From: Acinetobacter sp. B51(2017)
GTDB lineage: Bacteria; Pseudomonadota; Gammaproteobacteria; Pseudomonadales; Moraxellaceae
DNA length: 64,000 nucleotides
Assembly (NCBI RefSeq): GCF_003711395.1
Contig: NZ_PJRJ01000008.1
Span: 46,198-110,197, forward strand
Direction of reading: 5' to 3'
Shown here: positions 43,259 to 52,995 of the stretch, in pieces
Layout of the letters: each line of letters begins with the position of its first letter
Position numbering within the stretch: position 1 is the first letter of the stretch
Made by a program: the position numbers and the translations under genes
Notes under the pieces: model-generated
Told to the model about the DNA's origin: nothing
The model's database searches: none
Seen by the model: only the letters and a program-made list of their open reading frames with translations

Positions 43259-44107
43259 ATGAAACGTCATTTTATACACTTGGGGATTTTATCTTGCATA
43301 TGCTGTGCCTCTAGCATCAGTTATGCCAAAACGATTACCCATTTTAAACAAGAAAATGGGGTGACCTTAATTACCGATCAAAGCAATAAATATCGCGACT
43401 TACAAGTTAAAAAGGTCAACACCTACCCAGAGAGCAATATTCACAGCTATAGCAATTATGGTGCTACAGAAGCTGCGGTTGCACCGAGCCAAAGTGGCAA
43501 TCGTAATGCCTTTGATCATATTATTCAGCAAGCCGCACAAACACATGGTATTTCGGCAGGTTTAATTAAAGCCGTGATGCATACCGAGTCAGGCTTTAAT
43601 GTACATGCCCGCTCTCCTGTAGGTGCGCAAGGTTTAATGCAACTCATGCCTGCCACTGCGCGGCGTTTTAATGTCTCCAATGCCTACGACCCACAACAAA
43701 ACATTATGGCGGGTGCTAAATATTTAGCGTGGTTACTCAAACGCTTTAATGGCAATACTTCACTTGCCTTAGCAGGCTACAACGCTGGTGAAGGTAACGT
43801 ACAAAAATATGGTGGCATTCCCCCGTTTCGTGAAACCCAAGATTATGTACGCCGCGTCAATAGCCGTTATCAAAATTTATATGCAGCTGGACTGGGCAGC
43901 AGCGGCAGCTCTAGCATTCGTGCCTCAGCCCAAACACCTCAAGGTGCAACCATTATTGCCCAGTCTAAGCAGTACAGCCAAAGCGATATACCAAGCTATA
44001 GCCGTGAAGTGATTCGTTTAAGTGATGGGAGTTATACCGATCGTCCAAGCAGAAGCGCTGGCACCTACAGTACCGAAAAAGCCACAGCTATGATTAGCAG
44101 CAATTAA
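43259..44107 (+). CDS. SLT-domain lytic transglycosylase
   Basis: 282 residues from the ATG at 43259; the TTG at 43211 would put a polar leader before the signal peptide. Signal (HLGILSCICCASSISYA), a short N-terminal domain (about 20-75), then an SLT domain (about 95-215): catalytic Glu in AVMHTESGFNVHARSPVGAQ, then GLMQLMPATARRFNV, and LAGYNAGEGNVQKYGGIPP with late YVRRVNSRY. Low-complexity Ser/Gln tail. Slt/MltE-type peptidoglycan cleavage. Own promoter region containing TTAAAAT near 43214. Confidence 0.9.
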   Translation: MKRHFIHLGILSCICCASSISYAKTITHFKQENGVTLITDQSNKYRDLQVKKVNTYPESNIHSYSNYGATEAAVAPSQSGNRNAFDHIIQQAAQTHGISAGLIKAVMHTESGFNVHARSPVGAQGLMQLMPATARRFNVSNAYDPQQNIMAGAKYLAWLLKRFNGNTSLALAGYNAGEGNVQKYGGIPPFRETQDYVRRVNSRYQNLYAAGLGSSGSSSIRASAQTPQGATIIAQSKQYSQSDIPSYSREVIRLSDGSYTDRPSRSAGTYSTEKATAMISSN

Positions 44108-44231
44108 ACTCGATTTTTTTACTCGAGTTTCGTTATTTTTTCTTGAATTTTAAGCCTATTCACCGCATATTGATGAATACGATTTCAATTAGTAAATCAG
44201 ATCATATTTTTACGATAAGAGGATTTTCTCA

Positions 44232-45137
44232 ATGATGCGGATTGGTTTGTTCTTGCTAACCAACCTCGCGGTACTGGTTGTAGCTGGCATTATTTTGTCA
44301 CTCTTCGGTGTCGTTAGTTACCATGGCGCGGGTGGCTTAAATCTAGGCAACCTATTAGTGGTCTGTTTTGTATTTGGTATGGTTGGTTCAATCATTTCGC
44401 TATTTATGTCGAAATGGATGGCCAAAAAAACCACAGGTACAGAACTCATTGACCCAAATGCACCTCGTAACCAAGCAGAAGTTTGGTTATTACAAGAGGT
44501 TGCGCAGCTATCTCAACGTGCTGGTATTAATATGCCAGAAGTTGGTATTTTCCCATCTTACCAATCTAATGCCTTTGCAACAGGTTGGAATAAGAATGAT
44601 GCTCTTGTTGCGGTTTCGACAGGCTTACTTGAGCGTATGAACAAAGACGAACTTCGTGCAGTATTGGCGCATGAAATTGGTCACGTTGCCAATGGCGACA
44701 TGGTTACCCTTGCGCTAGTGCAAGGTGTTGTCAACGCCTTTGTAATGTTCTTTGCCCGTATTGTCGGTGACTTTATTGACCGTAACGTATTTGGCCGTGA
44801 AGAAGGTGAAGCTCCAGGTCTAGCTTATTTTGCCATTACCATTGTCTTAGATATTGTGTTTGGTATTTTGGCTTCTGCAATCGTGATGTGGTTCTCGCGC
44901 TACCGTGAATACCGTGCCGATGAAGCAGGTGCACGTTTAGCGGGTAAACAAGCCATGATCTCTGCATTACTGCGCTTACAAGCGGAAACAGAAATGCCAG
45001 ATCAAATGCCTAAAGAAATGAAAGCGTTTTCAATCTCGGCAGGTCAAGAACAAGGCTTTAGCTTAGCAGCATTGTTCCAAACTCACCCAACAATTGAACA
45101 ACGTGTTACTGCATTACAACAACTAGATTGCCCATAA
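44232..45137 (+). CDS. htpX: Heat-shock membrane protease HtpX
   Basis: 301 residues. Zinc endopeptidase of the inner membrane that clears damaged membrane proteins with FtsH. Two N-terminal membrane helices, the zinc motif [16 protein letters not shown] (about 138-153), a further hydrophobic pair, and the third ligand Glu in [14 protein letters not shown] (about 225). Matches E. coli length (293). GAGGA eight bases before the ATG. Confidence 0.96.
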   Translation: MMRIGLFLLTNLAVLVVAGIILSLFGVVSYHGAGGLNLGNLLVVCFVFGMVGSIISLFMSKWMAKKTTGTELIDPNAPRNQAEVWLLQEVAQLSQRAGINMPEVGIFPSYQSNAFATGWNKNDALVAVSTGLLERMNKDELRAVLAHEIGHVANGDMVTLALVQGVVNAFVMFFARIVGDFIDRNVFGREEGEAPGLAYFAITIVLDIVFGILASAIVMWFSRYREYRADEAGARLAGKQAMISALLRLQAETEMPDQMPKEMKAFSISAGQEQGFSLAALFQTHPTIEQRVTALQQLDCP

Positions 45138-45158
45138 GCATCAACCTTATGTTGTACT

Positions 45159-45187
45159 AAAAAAGCTCCCATCTGGGGGCTTTTTTT
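45159..45187. terminator. Bidirectional terminator, htpX / DUF4112
   Basis: Stem AAAAAAGCTCCC/GGGGGCTTTTTT with one wobble, loop ATCT; overlaps the DUF4112 stop. Confidence 0.88.
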
Positions 45188-45764
45188 AATTCGTCCACCA
45201 CACAATTAACCACATTATCCCAAAATAAATCGCCACTGCAAAAATAGCCAAAAATAATATACCAAGCAGATCTGGAATATGTACCCAAATCCAAGCCACT
45301 ACAGGGTTACGCCAAAATTTCGACTGCTGCTGTTTCTTTTCTAATTGTTCATGTAAAAATGGATGCACAATATGATGATCGGTCTGGATTTGATATTCTT
45401 CGCGAATATGCTCATGCACAATATCTAAAGCTTTTTTACTGGGACGAATCAATACGTCAAAAATCGTACCTGCCACAGGAATAAAACCGACCACTGCATC
45501 CATTATGGCCAACTTGATAACAGGATTAAGTTTATGCTGTGGCACACCAATTTGGCGGGCCTTATAAATGGCATAGCAGGTCAAAGTAAAACCTGCCACA
45601 TCGCCAGCTACAGGCAAAGTACTTAAAGCAGCATCTGCTCCAACGCCCTGCTTGGTAAATGGAATCCGCACCAATGAATCCATCATATTGGCAAATTTAG
45701 CTAAATCTCGCTCTAAGCGAATCACCTCTTGGCGTGACATTTTAGACTGAGGAGAATTTGGCAT
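45186..45764 (-). CDS. DUF4112 membrane protein
   Basis: 192 residues from the ATG at 45764, five bases after AGGA; a TTG at 45782 is also in frame. Charged N-terminal helix, then DUF4112: FTKQGVGADAALSTLPVAGD and VVGFIPVAGTIFDVLIRPSK, the repeated P-V-A-G-D/T motif, and a C-terminal transmembrane segment (LLGILFLAIFAVAIYFGIMW). Function unknown. Confidence 0.85.
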   Translation of the reverse strand: MPNSPQSKMSRQEVIRLERDLAKFANMMDSLVRIPFTKQGVGADAALSTLPVAGDVAGFTLTCYAIYKARQIGVPQHKLNPVIKLAIMDAVVGFIPVAGTIFDVLIRPSKKALDIVHEHIREEYQIQTDHHIVHPFLHEQLEKKQQQSKFWRNPVVAWIWVHIPDLLGILFLAIFAVAIYFGIMWLIVWWTN

Positions 45765-45838
45765 AAGCATCCTATAAAGCAAACGAATAGGGTTAAAGAT
45801 AAGGTTATCGATTGGTCTTAGCGTAGGTTTTTAACCGA

Positions 45839-47179
45839 TTAAAATAATAATTGTGCAGCAATATATAAGTACACCACGACACCTGTGGCGTCACAAATAG
45901 AGGTCACCAATGGACCTGAAGCGCTGGCAGGATCAAGTTTTAACTTATTTAAAATAAAAGGTAAACTCATCCCAATTAACGCGCCTAATAACACAATACC
46001 TAGCATACTTAAGGCCAACACCAAAGCCACCATCATGTCGCTTCGGATATAACCTAAAATGGACACTGCAGCTGCCATGGTTGCCCCTAAACATAGTGCC
46101 ACTAAAGCCTCACGTCCAAGTAAGCCAAACCAGTCTTTAAGCTCGACATCGCCTGTCGCTAAGGCGCGTACCATTAAGGTGGCAGATTGTGAACCTGCAT
46201 TCCCGCCACTGCCCACCAACAGCGGTAAGAAAAATACCAGCACAATATGCGTGGCAATAATATCTTCAAAATAAGAAATCCCAATCCCTGACACTAAACT
46301 ACCAAATACTAAGATCACCAACCAAAACACACGCTTTTTATAAAGCTCAAAAATTGGAGCATCTTTTAAACTCAAACTGCCTTCATTTTGCACGGCGCTA
46401 CTTTTTAAGAAATCCTCATCGGTTTCGGCGCGGATCACATCCATTGCATCATCATAGGTGACTATACCCAGCAAACGTTGCTGTTCATCCACAATAGGCA
46501 AAGCCAAAAAATCATAATGGGCTAAGATTTTTGCAACCTGCTCTTGATCGGTATCGACATCAACACTGACCACATCCTGTTGCATCACCTCTTGTACCAA
46601 GCGCTGTGGCTTTGCTTGAATGATTTGTCGTAATGAAATTACCCCTAACAGTTTTTGCTGATGATCTACCACATAAATTAAATACAAGGTTTCACGATCT
46701 GCTGCCACTTGGCGCAACTCGTCAATGGCCTGCTCTAGCGTTATATCAGGTGCTAAAGTTACAAACTCCGAGCTCATGACTGCACCCGCAGATTGTGGCG
46801 AATATGTGGCGAGCTGTGCCATTTGCTGCTGGGTTTCTTGATCAAATTGCTGCAAGATAGATTGTTTTAAGTCAGGTGCTAGGCGCTGATAGAACTCATT
46901 GCGATCATCGGAATGCATGCCTTGCACAATATTGGCCAAATCAGCAGCCCGAATATGTTGTGCGATCTGAATTTGAATCGCAGCAGATAAACGCTCAAAA
47001 ATTTGACTCGCAACCGTGACAGGAACAGTGTTTAACAATAGAATTTGCTGTGCTAAGTTTAAATGTGCCGTCGCATCACTAATACGTTGTATATGATGCT
47101 GTTGAATAAAAGTCAGCAGTGCTGTTTTATCAAGCTGCAACAACTGCAGTAGCTGTGGCATAAGAGGATGTTGGTGCAT
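45839..47179 (-). CDS. mgtE: Magnesium transporter MgtE
   Basis: 446 residues. N-terminal superhelical domain (to about 130), two CBS domains (about 135-250, with VMSSEFVTLAPDITLEQAID and VMQQDVVSVDVDTDQEQVAK) that sense Mg2+, and five transmembrane helices. Pore-side motifs GSGGNAGSQSATLMVRALATG (20 of them shown as GNAGSQSATLMVRALATG) and LDPASASGPLVTSICDATGV contain the conserved Asp. Mg2+-gated channel. Monocistronic. Confidence 0.94.
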   Translation of the reverse strand: MHQHPLMPQLLQLLQLDKTALLTFIQQHHIQRISDATAHLNLAQQILLLNTVPVTVASQIFERLSAAIQIQIAQHIRAADLANIVQGMHSDDRNEFYQRLAPDLKQSILQQFDQETQQQMAQLATYSPQSAGAVMSSEFVTLAPDITLEQAIDELRQVAADRETLYLIYVVDHQQKLLGVISLRQIIQAKPQRLVQEVMQQDVVSVDVDTDQEQVAKILAHYDFLALPIVDEQQRLLGIVTYDDAMDVIRAETDEDFLKSSAVQNEGSLSLKDAPIFELYKKRVFWLVILVFGSLVSGIGISYFEDIIATHIVLVFFLPLLVGSGGNAGSQSATLMVRALATGDVELKDWFGLLGREALVALCLGATMAAAVSILGYIRSDMMVALVLALSMLGIVLLGALIGMSLPFILNKLKLDPASASGPLVTSICDATGVVVYLYIAAQLLF

Positions 47180-47243
47180 AGGCTTATTATTGTTTTGCGT
47201 AATATTACTTATTCAAACAGATTTTAGCGTTTTTATATAGCCT

Positions 47244-47268
47244 TAAAAAAGGAGGCCGCAGCCTCCTC
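47244..47268 (-). terminator. Terminator of the RND pump gene
   Basis: Seven-bp stem AGGAGGC/GCCTCCT, loop CGCA, and a U tract on the minus strand. Confidence 0.85.
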
Positions 47269-47278
47269 TTAAATGCAA

Positions 47279-50200
47279 TTAACTTACTTTGACTTTAGAA
47301 CGGATCAATACATACATAAATGGGATAAAAATCAGCACCAGTACAGTGCCAAAAACAACCCCACCTAATACGCTCGTACCAATTTCTTGACGACTCGCAG
47401 CCCCTGCACCACTGGCTAAAACTAAAGGCACAATCCCTGCCCCAAAAGCCAATGAGGTCATTAAGATAGGACGCAAACGCAAACTCGCTCCTTCAATCGC
47501 TGCGTCAATGACATGAACGCCACGCGCTTGTGCCAATGCTGCAAATTCAGCAATTAAGATGGCATTTTTACATGACAAGCCAATGGTGGTCAGTAACGCA
47601 ATTTGAAAATAAATGTCATTTGGAAAACCTGCCAAATAACTAAATATCATATTACCACCAATACCCAATGGAATTGCGGTCATCACGGCGGCAGGAATCG
47701 ACCAGCTTTCATACAATGCCGCCAAACATAAGAAAATAAAGCCAATCGAAATTAAATACAGCCACATCGCTTGATTACTCGAACGCTGTTCTTCAAAAGA
47801 CAAGCCGCTCCAAGACAGATCAACGCCCCCCAGATTGTCGATCAAAGCTTGAATATCTTGCATGGCTTGACCCGTACTGCTGTTTTGAGCTTTATCAGCT
47901 TCCATTTCTAAGGCGGTATAGCCCATATAACGATTGACCACTTCAGGCCCACCTGTCCAACTTAAGCTTGAGAACTGACTAAACGCGACCATTTGGTTGT
48001 TGCTATTGCGTACGGACCACTGTGCCAGATCATCAGGTGTCGCTCGAAACTCTGCATCACCCTGCATAATCACTCGCTTGATCCGACCACGATCAATAAA
48101 GTCATTAATATAATTGCCACCCCATGCAGCTGCTAAGGTCGAATTAATCGCATTTTGGGTTAAACCTGCTGCCATGGCTTGCTTTTGGTCAATGCTGACT
48201 TTAAGTTCAGCTTTTTCAGGATTGGCTTTTTTATCTAAATTTTCAAAGCTGCTATAGGCTGCCGCTTGCTGCTGCAAGCCTGTAAACTGTTGATCTAAAT
48301 ATTGCCGCCCTTGCCCCTCAACATCGCGTAGCCAAAAACTCAATCCATCGGTTTGGCCTAAACCATTGACAGATGGCGGCAACATCATGCTAATTTGCGC
48401 ATTCGGATGCTGTCTAAAATGGGCAATAGCACGTTCCCGAATCGCTTGTGCAGAATTTTCTGTACCTTGACGTTCATCCCAATGTTTTAAGGCAATAAAG
48501 CCTTGTGCCAAATGCTGACCAGAACCTGAGAAGTTACGTCCATAACGTAGCATGACCAAATTGACATTGTCTTTTTCTTGGCTTAAGAAATATTCACGAA
48601 TCTCTTCCCCCACTTCACGCGTTTTAGACAGCGGTGCGCCATCTTGTAATTTTAGCTGAACGCTTAAAATTCCTTGGTCTTCACTGGGAATAAAACTGGT
48701 GGGCAAAGCACGATAAAACACAGCAAAAACTGTCAATAAACCACAAAAAATCACGAAAGTAATGAGCTTATGTTGCAAAGTTAAATGGGTTAAAGCTAAA
48801 TAACGCTGCTTTAAACTTTCTAATTTCTGGTTAAACCATAACGCCCATTTGGCTTGTTTGACATTAGGTTTTAAAATTAAGGCACATAAGGCAGGCGTTA
48901 AAATCAGCGCCACCGCTAAAGATAAACTCATGGCGGCGACCAGCGTAATCGAGAACTGACGGTAAATCACGCCCGTTGAACCGCCAAAAAATGCCATGGG
49001 AATAAATACAGCGGTGAGAACCAAGGTAATCCCAACCAAAGCACCACTAATTTCCTGCATCGATTCAATCGCGGCCTGTTTAGCACTCATGCCTTGTTCA
49101 TGCATTAAACGCTCGACATTTTCCACCACCACAATCGCATCATCCACCAATAAACCAATCGCCAGCACTAAGGCAAATAAGGTTAAGGTGTTAATACTCA
49201 TGCCCAGTAAATATAAAACTGCCATGGTGCCCAAAATCACCACAGGCACAGTAATAGTGGGAATTAAAGTCGCACGCCAATTTTGCAAAAAGATAAACAT
49301 CACGATCACCACCAAAATGATCGCTTCAAATAAGGTTTTGACCACCTCTTTCATGGATTCTTTGACAAATGGCGTGTTATCGCGTGGATAAACAATTTTA
49401 TAACCTTCAGGCAATTGCTTTCTTAAGCGCTCAATTTGCTGATCAATCAGTTGTGCTGTGGCAATCGCGTTAGCACCTGAAGATAAAGAAATCCCCATAC
49501 CCGCAGATGGATAACCATTAATGGTGTTATAGGATTGATAGTTTTCTGCCCCCAGTTCAATGCGTGCTACATCTTTTAAATAAACAAAATCACCTTGTTG
49601 GCTCGATTTTAAAATTATGTCTTCAAATTCTTTGACCGTGCGTAAACGACTACCTGAGGTGACTTTGGCATTTAAATATTGCTCTGAGGCTGTGGGTAAT
49701 TCGCCAATCGCACCAGCGGCCACTTGGGTATTTTGTGCTTCAACCGCAGCACGAATATCACTTGGCATTAAATTGTATTGATGTAATTGATGTGGATTGA
49801 GCCAAATCCGCATGGCGTATTGAGAGCCAAACACATCCACTTCACCGACACCATCTACCCGAGCCAATTCCTGCTCTAAATGGGTCAGCATATAATCGGA
49901 TAACGCAATATTGCTGCTTTTTGCGCTTTCATCATATAAGCCAATCACCATATGGGTATCCCCCAGCGATTTAAATACATTTACCCCCTGACGTTTGACG
50001 TCCTCAGGTAAGCGATTTAAGGCACTATTAATGGCATTTTGCACTTGAACTTGCGCGGTATCAGGATCAGTGCCATTTTCAAAACTAATACTAATCCGAG
50101 CTCGGCCAGAAGAATCACTACTGGAGCTAAAATATAATAAGTTATCTAAACCCTTGATTTGTTGTTCAAGCACTTGGGTAACACTTTCTTCTACTGTTTC

Positions 50201-50365
50201 TGCCGAAGCCCCACTATAGGTGGTGGCCACAGTAATGCGTGGTGGTGCAATATCTGGATAACGTTCAACTGGCAAACTCATGACCGCGAATAAACCAAAT
50301 GCCATAACAATAATGGCAAGCACCCCAGCAAAAATAGGTCGTTCAATAAAAAATCTAGAGAGCAT
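47279..50365 (-). CDS. HAE1-type RND efflux permease without adjacent partners
   Basis: 1028 residues, full length. Proton-driven trimeric drug exporter. Twelve transmembrane helices in two repeats; the proton-relay residues are kept: Asp-Asp in GLLVDDAIVVVENVERLMHE (about 405) and Lys in GLSCKNAILIAEFAAL (about 935). N-terminus FFIERPIFAGVLAIIVMAFG is typical. Normally such a pump is co-transcribed with a periplasmic adaptor and often an outer-membrane channel; neither is next to it here, so it must borrow them or act alone. It is not close to AdeB as I remember it. Substrate unknown. Confidence 0.92.
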   Translation of the reverse strand: MLSRFFIERPIFAGVLAIIVMAFGLFAVMSLPVERYPDIAPPRITVATTYSGASAETVEESVTQVLEQQIKGLDNLLYFSSSSDSSGRARISISFENGTDPDTAQVQVQNAINSALNRLPEDVKRQGVNVFKSLGDTHMVIGLYDESAKSSNIALSDYMLTHLEQELARVDGVGEVDVFGSQYAMRIWLNPHQLHQYNLMPSDIRAAVEAQNTQVAAGAIGELPTASEQYLNAKVTSGSRLRTVKEFEDIILKSSQQGDFVYLKDVARIELGAENYQSYNTINGYPSAGMGISLSSGANAIATAQLIDQQIERLRKQLPEGYKIVYPRDNTPFVKESMKEVVKTLFEAIILVVIVMFIFLQNWRATLIPTITVPVVILGTMAVLYLLGMSINTLTLFALVLAIGLLVDDAIVVVENVERLMHEQGMSAKQAAIESMQEISGALVGITLVLTAVFIPMAFFGGSTGVIYRQFSITLVAAMSLSLAVALILTPALCALILKPNVKQAKWALWFNQKLESLKQRYLALTHLTLQHKLITFVIFCGLLTVFAVFYRALPTSFIPSEDQGILSVQLKLQDGAPLSKTREVGEEIREYFLSQEKDNVNLVMLRYGRNFSGSGQHLAQGFIALKHWDERQGTENSAQAIRERAIAHFRQHPNAQISMMLPPSVNGLGQTDGLSFWLRDVEGQGRQYLDQQFTGLQQQAAAYSSFENLDKKANPEKAELKVSIDQKQAMAAGLTQNAINSTLAAAWGGNYINDFIDRGRIKRVIMQGDAEFRATPDDLAQWSVRNSNNQMVAFSQFSSLSWTGGPEVVNRYMGYTALEMEADKAQNSSTGQAMQDIQALIDNLGGVDLSWSGLSFEEQRSSNQAMWLYLISIGFIFLCLAALYESWSIPAAVMTAIPLGIGGNMIFSYLAGFPNDIYFQIALLTTIGLSCKNAILIAEFAALAQARGVHVIDAAIEGASLRLRPILMTSLAFGAGIVPLVLASGAGAASRQEIGTSVLGGVVFGTVLVLIFIPFMYVLIRSKVKVS

Positions 50366-50720
50366 GAGGATTCTGTAACATGCTGATTACAGCACTTATA
50401 AAGAGGTAAATGAGAATAAATATTGTCTGTGTCTTGTCTAAAACACAAGCAATTTCTGAGTATTGATACAATTATGAAGAAATCATGAAGATGACGAGAG
50501 CTTTAAACGCTGACTTAAAAAAATTAAGCTGTTAGACCACCAAAGAAACAATGAGATAAAGCGAGAAGATTCTAAAAAGATGATTAAAAAGCCAACTCAA
50601 ATAAAAAAATTAATTTTAGCTTCAACTCAACAATCTTGTAGTTTTTTTAAGATAAATTAATCTTATACTTTTTGAGATAACCTACTGCGCTAAGTTTATT
50701 TTTTAATCTAAAATTTATAT
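50366..50720. other. Non-coding gap upstream of the RND gene
   Basis: About 355 bases, AT-rich. It must hold the promoter of the minus-strand pump. Short palindromes are seen, for example TAAGAT/ATCTTA near 50650-50668 and CTTAA/TTAAG near 50513-50530, but no convincing promoter, RNA or ORF. Confidence 0.5.
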
Positions 50721-50748
50721 AAAAAATCCCCGCATCATGCAGGGATTT
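50721..50748 (-). terminator. Terminator of the adhesin gene
   Basis: Hairpin AAAATCCC-GCA/TGC-GGGATTTT on the minus strand followed by a T run, 24 bases after the stop. Confidence 0.85.
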
Positions 50749-50771
50749 TGAGCTATAAAGTGTAGTTTAGA

Positions 50772-52052
50772 TTAGCGATTACCGCCAAATACATAAGCAA
50801 TACCTAAACGACCACCAACCTCACCATTACCTGCAGCACCTAAAGCAGCACTTAACGAAGTACGACCATCAGCAAGTACGCCTGCCAAACCTAATGCACC
50901 AGCAGATTCACCTTCATAGTGACCCACACCGCCAAATACTGCAAACTGGCCTGCGCCAATATTTGGAATTTGTTGTTGTGCTGCTAAGGCAATTGCAATA
51001 CCACGGTAAGCAGTTTCTTCTACATCATCAATACGTTTATTTAAACGTGCTGTTGTATTATGAAATGCAGCAACCTGTGTATCTGTGTATGCTTTAGCAT
51101 CAGTGAGTACTTTAATATCTTCGGCTTTGGCAAAGTTTTGTGCTGCAGTTAAAGTTTTGGCATCTTCAGCTTTGGCAAAGTCTTGAGCAGATTTTAATGT
51201 TGCTGCATCACCATCCATAATAGTTTGAGCAAGGTCTTTACCTGCCAAGCTAATTGAGTCAGTTACTAAGGTCTTGCTTTCAATACTGTCCGCTTTTACA
51301 TAGCCTGTTGTTGAAATACCATTAGCTGTTAATTCAGTTTTATCGGTAGATATTGCTTTCCCGTCTTGATCATAAGTGGTTTTTTCTGCAACTACTCCGT
51401 AAATATTATGACCATCAGCATTTTTCCCCACCACACCTAAATCAACATAATTATCTAAAATATCTAAATTTTGTTCTTTGGTCTCAATTTGCCAAGGATC
51501 ACTTTGTCCACTAGAAGTAGTTGTTGCAAACTCAAAACTAGAGTCTTTTGATTGAGAAACTTTTTCCCCATATTTAACCGTATTAGAATCCATACGCTTA
51601 ATAGTTTCTACTGTCTCTACACTACTTGATTTATACTCAGAAGCTGTACCACCCTGTGTAAAAGTTCCATCTGTAGGGCCTGTATACGTCACAAATTGAC
51701 GATTAATAGTACCGTCCGGATTTGTCACTTCCTTAAGCGTATAGTACGAATCGGTTGTTATATTATTATTTTGATTATTACCTAATTTATCATTAACCGA
51801 ATAATAAACCTCTCCATTTTTTCGTTCATATTTTTGAACCAATTTGTCTGTAGTATCTAATGTCCCATCTAAAGATTTTGAACTTTGTGATGAACCAACA
51901 TCAACATATTGATATTTATCTGAATCAAGAGAGCCTACCCAATTTGGACTAGAGGGTATATCTTGATTATTCACGGTTATTGAATAAGAAGAAGTGGCTG
52001 TAGTAAAGGCTACCGCTAACGCCGACAATTTAAAAGCAGTTTTAATTTTCAT
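50772..52052 (-). CDS. Trimeric autotransporter adhesin with YadA anchor
   Basis: 426 residues, short for the class. Signal peptide (KLSALAVAFTTATSSYS), a polar Ser/Thr/Asn/Asp-rich passenger (about 25-275) with no Cys, a coiled-coil stalk with 15-residue repeats (LKSAQDFAKAEDAKT, then LTAAQNFAKAEDIKV, about 285-315) and a YadA-type membrane anchor (about 335-426: RLNKRIDDVEETAYRGIAIA ... GRLGIAYVFGG). Three chains form one outer-membrane barrel. GGAG six bases before the ATG. The passenger is the part most likely to vary between strains. Preceded by an unusual leader. Confidence 0.9.
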   Translation of the reverse strand: MKIKTAFKLSALAVAFTTATSSYSITVNNQDIPSSPNWVGSLDSDKYQYVDVGSSQSSKSLDGTLDTTDKLVQKYERKNGEVYYSVNDKLGNNQNNNITTDSYYTLKEVTNPDGTINRQFVTYTGPTDGTFTQGGTASEYKSSSVETVETIKRMDSNTVKYGEKVSQSKDSSFEFATTTSSGQSDPWQIETKEQNLDILDNYVDLGVVGKNADGHNIYGVVAEKTTYDQDGKAISTDKTELTANGISTTGYVKADSIESKTLVTDSISLAGKDLAQTIMDGDAATLKSAQDFAKAEDAKTLTAAQNFAKAEDIKVLTDAKAYTDTQVAAFHNTTARLNKRIDDVEETAYRGIAIALAAQQQIPNIGAGQFAVFGGVGHYEGESAGALGLAGVLADGRTSLSAALGAAGNGEVGGRLGIAYVFGGNR

Positions 52053-52078
52053 GATGTACTCCGATTATTATAAAAAGC

Positions 52079-52180
52079 CTGGTTTACCCTAGGATCTTGT
52101 AAACCAGTAAAACGTTGGGCACCGCCAAAGCCTATACAAGCAGCAACCCGAACAATCCGCTGATGGATACCGACATAATA
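52079..52180 (-). promoter_or_regulatory. Structured leader of the adhesin mRNA (candidate)
   Basis: A GC-richer island of about 100 bases inside very AT-rich DNA, immediately before the adhesin. It contains a 9-bp inverted repeat CTGGTTTAC/GTAAACCAG (52079-52087/52099-52107) followed on the minus strand by GCTTTTTATAA, which looks like an attenuator, and other pairing segments (CAGC/GCTG, TTGG/CCAA). An open frame through it ends in ATGA overlapping the adhesin start. North of it, to 52611, the DNA is AT-rich with nothing recognisable. Confidence 0.45.
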
Positions 52181-52611
52181 ATCAAACAAAAACTTACATA
52201 TCAATCAAAATTTGATTTAAAAATAAAATAATAATTTATTTTTACTATGAAATTTCGTTAAACAGCTCACATTTTTATTCATGCAAAAAAGTAAAATTCA
52301 TGTTTTTAATCGAGTTACTTTTTAACAAATGGTCAAATTTTCATTGATCAACATAAAATAAAAACTAAAATATATAAAAAATAAGATATTGTTTTATATT
52401 AATAAAAATTAATTTCATCTCTAAAAAAAACCTTAACAATATGTTAATATTTTATCGCATATATATAATTACTACATTTTTAATTTATTTTTTTGTTATG
52501 CTAAACCTACGCTTAAATCAGTGAGCGTTAAACTTTCTCGTACAATAGTGCATATTGATTAATATGTATTTTGTATAAAATGTAGTCCTATATGTGTTGT
52601 GTCAGTTTTAC

Positions 52612-52995
52612 ATGAGCAGTCAGCAAGAAAAGCAATTATTTTCAGAACGCTTAAAACAAGCGTTAACGCGTGCAGGCTATCCAATTAGCCCAACCTTTTT
52701 ATCAACCGAGTTCAACCACCGCTATGATGGTCAAGCGATTAGCGTGCAGTCGGCAAATAATTGGTTATTGGCAAAAGCCATTCCAAATCAAGATAAGCTA
52801 GCAGTATTGTCAATTTGGCTGAATGTGTCTAACCAATGGTTACGTTTTGGCGATCAAGATGCAACGCATGCCACACAAGCAATGCTGGAAAAATCCAATG
52901 ATGCAGATTTAGATTTCTTTTTAAAATTTAAAAAGCTGCCCCATTCACAAAAGCAAATTCTCAAACAATTATTAGATGAATTTATGAAGCATTAG
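52612..52995 (+). CDS. Small helix-turn-helix regulator
   Basis: 127 residues from the ATG at 52612; a GTG six codons earlier is in frame. N-terminal XRE/CI-like DNA-binding domain (about 5-75): EKQLFSERLKQALTRAGYPI, a helix-turn-helix with DGQAISVQSANNWLLAKAIP, then LAVLSIWLNVSNQWLRFGDQ. C-terminal helical part (about 95-127), DLDFFLKFKKLPHSQKQIL, may dimerise. Resembles phage-repressor-type N-terminal domains but no phage genes adjoin it. Its 3' end overlaps a small antisense ORF by 14 bases. Targets unknown; the divergent adhesin is one option. Confidence 0.78.
   Translation: MSSQQEKQLFSERLKQALTRAGYPISPTFLSTEFNHRYDGQAISVQSANNWLLAKAIPNQDKLAVLSIWLNVSNQWLRFGDQDATHATQAMLEKSNDADLDFFLKFKKLPHSQKQILKQLLDEFMKH

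Noticed and set aside
51775..52180. A known riboswitch (c-di-GMP, SAM, FMN types) in the adhesin leader
   Set aside because: I could not match the conserved core of any class I know; the region is left as an unnamed structured leader.
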